In this document: piece by piece, positions 52,605-64,000 of the stretch
Position numbering within the stretch: the first letter of the stretch is position 1
Layout of the letters: each line of letters begins with the position of its first letter
Assembly: GCF_048128805.1 (NCBI RefSeq)
Contig: NC_136005.1
Location: 12,458,975 to 12,522,974 of the forward strand
Length of the DNA: 64,000 nucleotides
Direction: 5' to 3'
Source of the DNA: Centroberyx gerrardi
Taxonomy: Eukaryota > Chordata > Actinopteri > Beryciformes > Berycidae
Notes under the pieces: generated by a model
Databases searched by the model: none
What the model was told of the DNA's origin: nothing
Seen by the model: the letters and a program-made list of their open reading frames with translations, nothing else
Translations under genes and position numbers: made by a program

Positions 52605-53825
52605 GTAAGTTCACTTCTGCGGTCGAATGGTTTGGCTCTGCTCTGCGCATTATGCAGCGTCTACACTGCATGAAAACTGCGGGGATGTTCATTGGACTAA
52701 CCTTGTGTGAGGCCGAGGGAAAATGATGCAGCAGGGCTGTTTTGGTGTGCAGTGTGCATGTTGCTTTAGTTACTCTGCTTCATAGGCCTATCTTAATGAT
52801 CAAACGTGTCTACTGCAGCAATTCTATTACGTATGAAGTGATTTTAACAAGTAGCACTCTGCAGACAATGCAGACCTCTAGCAGTGCTCATCAGTAGCAA
52901 TACTTTTAATAACTAAGCCCATTTGACTCACACATTTTGTTGTTATGATGAGATTTTTCCTCCCACAATGAGGTCAAAAGCCAACCTTCATATCTGAGCA
53001 AGTAACTTCAGTAATAGGACTATTTTTGTTTTTTCTCTTCATCCACCCTTCACCCTGGGATTATACAGCACTGCCCAGTGGTGTTACATTTTGGGTCAAG
53101 ACTCTCACACACAAGCCTCCCACTGGTGCTCTGTGCATCCACTACACACTCCCATCCATAATCCAGAGAGCCTGTCTAAAGAGAATGGGCACTTGACCAG
53201 AATTAGTGGCAATAACAAGTGAATCGAGGGATTCACTTGGAACTGTTTGTCAGTTTTTCAGTACGGCTATCCTACATTGATCTTTGCCATAGGTGATTGG
53301 TAACATGCCCAAATGTGAACCCAGGACCTTGCCTGCATTTATGATTGAATTAATGATTGTGGCACATGCCTTTCCCTCTTCAGAGAACACTGAAATTTCA
53401 GCACCACAAACAGCGATATATGCACTTATTATTGCTCTACTGGGGCTGTCAAAACACAATGTGTCAACAATGCAATGTCGTCAGTAATGCATAATCCTCT
53501 CTATTATTGAAAATTCAATATTTCCTTTTAATCAGTGGCCATTTCAGTTATAGTATACATACTGCTTTGTTTATTATGGCGCCCCCTGCTGATCAGGGCC
53601 TGTTTCATTCAAAACTCCCCAAACACTTGTCTTGTGGGACCCACTATCCACACCACTCCTGATCACGACAAGGTGTTTGTTTTCTCTTATTTTATTACAA
53701 TAGATACATTTCATATTCAGCATTATGATTTATATCAAAAAGTTGACTGATCATCTTATACAACAAGAAGGGAAATGCTTTGCTTTATATTTTTCTATAT
53801 TGCTTTACTTTTGAAGAAAATTGAG

Positions 53826-54880
53826 AAGGGTATCCCTAATAAACACCATGACTGTCAACCAGCTTTGGTGAAGCCTGACTGTCGCTAGCTAAATAAAAAA
53901 CAGAATACTTAACGTAGCTCTTTCCTTTAGCCATACTAAGAAGTTACTGCTCACCTGTGCAGAATCACCTGCTGTTCCCTGCTCTTTCTATTGACAGTTA
54001 AGAAACAAGAGAGTCTAACAGCCCTGCGACATTGAATTTTGTGGAAGCGTCCCTGCCAGGAATCGAACTCAGATCTCGTGATTGCAATCTGCAGTCTGCA
54101 ATCTAACTCCCTCCGGCACACTTTCACCACGTGACCATAAAGTGGTAAACACTGAACAGAGCGAGCGACCGACCGACTATGCATCCATAAACCCCTGCTG
54201 CTAAAAATTGAAAGGCAATGGTGAAATTTAAATAAATTGATTAGAGCAGCCCTAAAATGCTAATAAACACAATGACTGTCAACCAGCTAACTGTATAAAT
54301 CCAATCTGTAACAAGCTAATTATCAAGCAGAATATAAAATTCAGTGTCACCTATCCTATAGCTAATTGGCCAGTTAGTTAACGTTACTCCTTACCTGAGC
54401 TCAGCTGCTGCTCCCTGCTTCTCCTAATAACAGTGCAGGAAGAAGTGCAAAGCAATGGTAAAATGAGTTTTACCAGAGTTGGTAAAAACTGAGTGGGTAG
54501 AAACTGACAAAAGTATCCCTAATACTGTATACATATCACAACTGTCAACCAGCTAACCGTATGAAGCCAGGCTAACCGCAGCTAGCTAACATTAGCTAAT
54601 AGCAGGCAGATTTTTTTAGCTAACCTTACCTATTTCCCGGGGCCATGTCCTGCTGCCTCCTGCCCTGCTCCCTGCTATTTCTATTGGCAATACAGAGAAA
54701 ATAAGTGGCAAACAAAAAAATGGAATTTGGGATTTGGTAAAGTTGGACTGGGATTTGAAAAGACTATCTCCTACACACATATGACTGAGAACTGGTCAGT
54801 TAAACTATGTAGCTATGGTTTGTAGCTAGCTAACGTTATCTTGGTGACCGTAGACAAGGCTAAACTTTTTAAAAACATAT
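53826..54880. repeat. diverged long tandem repeat, about three to four units
   Basis: The 14-mer ACTGTCAACCAGCT recurs at 53851, 54274 and 54541. Each time a CTAGCTAA/GCTAACGTTA-rich block follows, then a CTGCTCCCTGCT..CTATT..CAG-like block. Unit spacing is uneven (about 423 and 267 bases), with a fainter fourth copy near 54780. The tRNA-like segment is inserted in the first unit. Confidence 0.6.
54046..54132 (-). pseudogene. tRNA-like relic or SINE head
   Basis: The minus strand has a good B box (GAGTTCGATTCC at 54059-54070) followed by a CAGGGACGC-like acceptor end, and a weak A-box-like stretch some 55 bases upstream. I cannot fold a clean anticodon arm. It could be a tRNA pseudogene or the head of a tRNA-derived SINE. 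Confidence 0.35.
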
Positions 54881-55139
54881 CTTTGCTGTTAAACCAAATG
54901 CAATCTAAGTCAACTTACATTTCTTGATTTGAGGTAATCAATTGCCCTCTGCCTTTTTGCTGGCTTGCTGAACTTTTTACAACCGCTTAGCACATGAAGT
55001 TGAGAATCTGGCATGTGTAGAGATAGATGTTTTATAGAGCTATTGCTAATTTGCTGCTAGACTTGCATTAGAAAAAGTGCAGGGGACAGATTTGCATTTG
55101 CATTTTTGCAGGTGCAGTGCATCCTGTGTGTAGAAGTTC

Positions 55140-55143
<4 letters not shown>

Positions 55144-55182
<39 letters not shown>
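55144..55182. repeat. (GT)19 microsatellite, HAPLN4 first intron
   Basis: Pure GT run about 170 bases before the signal-peptide exon. Confidence 0.97.
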
Positions 55183-55184
<2 letters not shown>

Positions 55185-55390
55185 GGTTATAGTGTCTTGC
55201 AGTGTTGGAATTCATCATCATGTATTTAGGACCCCACCAGAATTTCCATGCCTAAATCGACACTGGTAACAACTTCCTTAACTTATCCCCTACTGCTCTC
55301 CACTTTCATCAAACCCATGATACTCCTAATTCTCTGACGTGTCTTTCCCTGCAGCTCTCAAACCAGCCTCTGCCTCTGACCCCTGTGAAA

Positions 55391-61019
<5,629 letters not shown>

Positions 61020-61394
61020 AGTGGACAAACTGAGAGCAGGAGGGGGGGGGGGGGATTTTAGATTTTACTGCAGCAACTGTCGCCTAGCAGCCAGACTCCA
61101 TTCATCGCTTTTAAAGTAAAACACTCACAGACAAGATGTGCTCATTTGCAGGTTTGCCAGAGAGGAGAAGCGAAGCTGTGTAAAATTAAGGGTGACATCT
61201 TTATTAGGGTGATTTTCCTTTTGTCTCCAGTCGGTCAATCATCTTAAGGAGAGAGAGAGTGTGTGTGTGTGTGTGTGCATCTGTTGGCGGCAAATGGAAG
61301 ATTAAACTGCAGCTTGATCTGTACTCAGGCACACATCAGATCAGAGAGTCTGCCACGATTGTCCTTGTTTACCTGTGTGTGTCTGTGTGTGTGT

Positions 61395-61436
<42 letters not shown>

Positions 61437-62095
61437 ACCGCATGGTGTGTTTGGCCCCCAGTGTTGTCCTCCTGTGGTTCCTGAGTACAGAGTCCCAGTC
61501 TGAGCCACTATCACAGTGCCAGGGTGAAAACATTCATTAGTGAGTGATAATGAATGATCTGTCTGACTGTATGGAAACCCTCCAAGATGCCATAGCAAGT
61601 AAGTTTTGACTGTGCCCAGTGCAATTGCCTGCATCCGGATGCCATGCTTGGTTAACAGCCCTCTGGCACAATGCAATATTTGAATATGACTCATTTTTCT
61701 CATTAACTGAGACCTGGCAACCACATCATCAGAGCTGAACAGGCCAAGTAGTAAATATTGCACTTGCTCTAAAATATTTGCACTTCTTTATAGATAGCTA
61801 TATTTTATGATAGCATCATAGAATCAAGCAAGCATGTTTTATTAGGCTGAGAATTGTCGCTGGGGCTTAATGAGCAATAAAGCAATAAAGATACCTACAA
61901 TAGCTGCTAATTTACCTCATGCACTGTATTTCTATGCTACCTGGGCCTCCAATTGCACTATACATGTTATATTGTGATATAGCACAGTCCTACTGAAATG
62001 AAAGCATTGCGATGACCTTTGTTACAGAATGTGTTCACAGCTGTTGCTACTGAATGAATGAATGTTCTGGAAAAATAAAATACAGTCTTGAGATT
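61020..62095 (+). other. hapln4: HAPLN4 3' UTR (probable)
   Basis: Non-coding sequence after the stop. It holds a G tract at about 61042-61054, GT runs at 61258-61278 and 61374-61433, and AATAAA at 62074-62079, the likeliest polyadenylation signal. Earlier AATAAA motifs near 61876 are alternatives. Confidence 0.5.
61374..61433. repeat. (GT)n microsatellite in HAPLN4 3' UTR
   Basis: GT run of about 60 bases with CT interruptions near its start. Confidence 0.95.
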
Positions 62096-64000
62096 AGTTG
62101 TTGATTCAAACAACACAACTGTGTGCGTCGGATGCTGTCCTTTTTTTTTTAATGAAGGATTCTATTCCAAAACATTGTATATATCTATTTTGGAAAACAA
62201 ATCATTAACTGAAATTCATCATTCAATATCTAATACGGAGGATTCAGGCTGAAAAATGGGTTACAAGTTTGGAAAAAAAATCATTAACTGAAGTTCCAAG
62301 TACTTAAGTTACCTTTAGACTTTTACAACTGCCACACTTTGTTTTAGCTTTGTGTAATCAATCATTCTGTATGAGCAGGAGTCGCTTTGGGTAAATGGTG
62401 AATGTGTCATTCTGGAGCGAAACTCGTCATATTTAATCAGTGCTCCTCTGTACCTCTTGTCTTCAAGTGTCTGCCTGTGAGTGGAACTGTTGAGCAGCGC
62501 GCCCGCCTGAGTGGGAAAACATTTTTGTGCTGCGCCAACACGCCAGAAGTGACCATGTCATCGTCATAGCAACTGGCAGCCTGTAATGAAAGTCAGGTTT
62601 ATGGCAAATCTAACATCATGAAATAATAATTCTGAGTGATGAACTTGAGCTGTGAAAATTGCTGCGTATCAGATGCTATGCTCACTTGTCTTTTAAAAAA
62701 ATAATGTTCATGGAGAAAAAGAGCCAATGAAATGACCTTGATGGCTAAAGTTGATTATTCTAATGATTCAATGAGTATACTCACCAATCCCATTAGCCTG
62801 TGGCACAGTGTGAATTTCAGAGTCACAGCCACTAAATTAATAAGCAAAATCCTGCTTGATGCACTATGACATTTATAATTTATGGAGGATTATGTATTCC
62901 ACATTTCAGAACTGAAGTAATTTAGATGATTTTTATGTGCACAGGGTTATAATGCTAACCCAATTGACATTCACTTTGCATGGCATTTAAGTACCCTACT
63001 CTATCTTGGTGTAACAGCAAGAACATCATAAATAGCACCCACTAATTCAGTTCTTGACTGTTAGTGCTTTGACAAGCATAAATTATAGAACTGGGCTTTC
63101 TATGTAGTATGCAGTTAACTAAAATAACATAATAAGTCTTCAACTACCTGGCTGAAAGAAACACACATTCTACAGATGGTGAATAGACCAGGCAATAGAA
63201 AATCCAGATGAAGCAGAACATTTTAGAGAGGCGCTGGCCTTCATTAAAACTTTTTCACACTGCCTTTATTCACCAACAGCGAGTCATTCAAGAGCACAAG
63301 ACTACAGAGACAGAGAGAGACAGACAGATAGGTAGAGAGAGAGACAGATAGGTAGAGAGAGAGGGTGCAAAGAGAGAGAGGCATTGCGTAAAAGTGACCA
63401 GGCCTTTACACTTTTTTTTTGCTCTCAAAAGATGAAAGTGCTATTTTCATTTCATCAGGCCTTTTCACTTTTTTTCTTTTGAGTGTGAAATGAAATTAGG
63501 TGACCCCGTAACAACTGAGTGCAGCAGAGAGTAAATACAAAGGGATGGGATGGCGCTGCCTTTCATTTGGCTCTCATTTATCAGCCTGTGACAGAGGTCA
63601 GGATCTCAGAACACGCCTGAGATGAGAGCAGAAAGGAGGGGTTGAGTCACAAAATTGAGAAAAGAAATAGAATGAGACAGGATTAATAGAAGCAAATATA
63701 TGAGAAATGAATCTCTAATATTTAAAAGATGAATTTATATCAATTAAATTTGGATTTTGATGTTAAGTGGGATGGTCCACCTATAAATGTGCATATCAGT
63801 TCTGAATCTAAAGGCATATGGCTCTTATTGAAAATGTATGGCCTTAATTCTGGGTCCCCCTATCAGATAAGGGACCAGTCCCACGTTTCTCAAGTACACT
63901 TTTACAATACGACCGCAGCACACTGGGTGCTTTGCTCTAAAGAGCTATCCAAAGGTCAGCAGGTCCACTGGGCAAGTTTACTAGGTAATCCTGTAATCCT
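62096..64000. other. downstream flank, no gene seen
   Basis: A+T-rich sequence with short GA/GATA-like runs around 63300-63380. I found no exon with matching splice sites or a recognisable protein match. Confidence 0.5.

Noticed and set aside
52409..52726. 105-codon frame starting in the GA repeat
   Set aside because: Mostly Arg-Glu repeat translation; the useful part is the splice donor at 52605.
54046..54132. Functional tRNA gene
   Set aside because: Good B box but no foldable anticodon arm.

Overview
The window reads as nuclear DNA of a ray-finned (teleost) fish. Its genes have many short exons with canonical GT/AG borders. Long (GT)n, (CA)n and (GA)n runs are frequent, and there are several fish-type hAT and foldback elements. 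Two complete vertebrate genes can be rebuilt by eye. No bacterial or viral gene, operon, CRISPR array or phage feature is visible.

Layout. 1-33.4 kb is almost entirely non-coding and looks like the introns of a large minus-strand gene I do not recognise. I see one short start-codon exon (17355-17443), one 40-codon exon (7203-7323) and a likely first-exon/promoter zone at 33.1-33.4 kb. This half also holds two larger hAT-like transposons with target-site duplications, several MITE-like elements and an A+T-rich repeat cluster. One hAT (14461-15445) carries what looks like a captured first exon encoding a mitochondrial-type leader. 33.5-36.8 kb holds an old retroposon tail and no gene.

36.8-49.3 kb on the plus strand is a complete ten-exon TM6SF2 (381 codons), a multi-pass ER/Golgi membrane protein of lipid export. 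49.3-52.5 kb is intergenic and contains one intact tRNA-Ala(AGC). 52.6-61.0 kb on the plus strand is a complete HAPLN4, the brain link protein (Ig domain plus two Link modules), with a probable separate 5' exon. 61-64 kb is its 3' UTR and flank.

TM6SF2 beside HAPLN4 in the same orientation matches the known vertebrate arrangement (human 19p13.11), which supports both identities. The two genes act in unrelated processes (hepatic/intestinal lipid handling and perineuronal matrix), so the linkage is ancestral order rather than a pathway. I found no convincing new biological system. The items most worth a second look are the transposon with the captured leader exon, the alternative HAPLN4 start made by a codon ending exactly at a splice donor, the CT microsatellite serving as the splice acceptor of the disease-relevant TM6SF2 exon, and the unidentified minus-strand gene.
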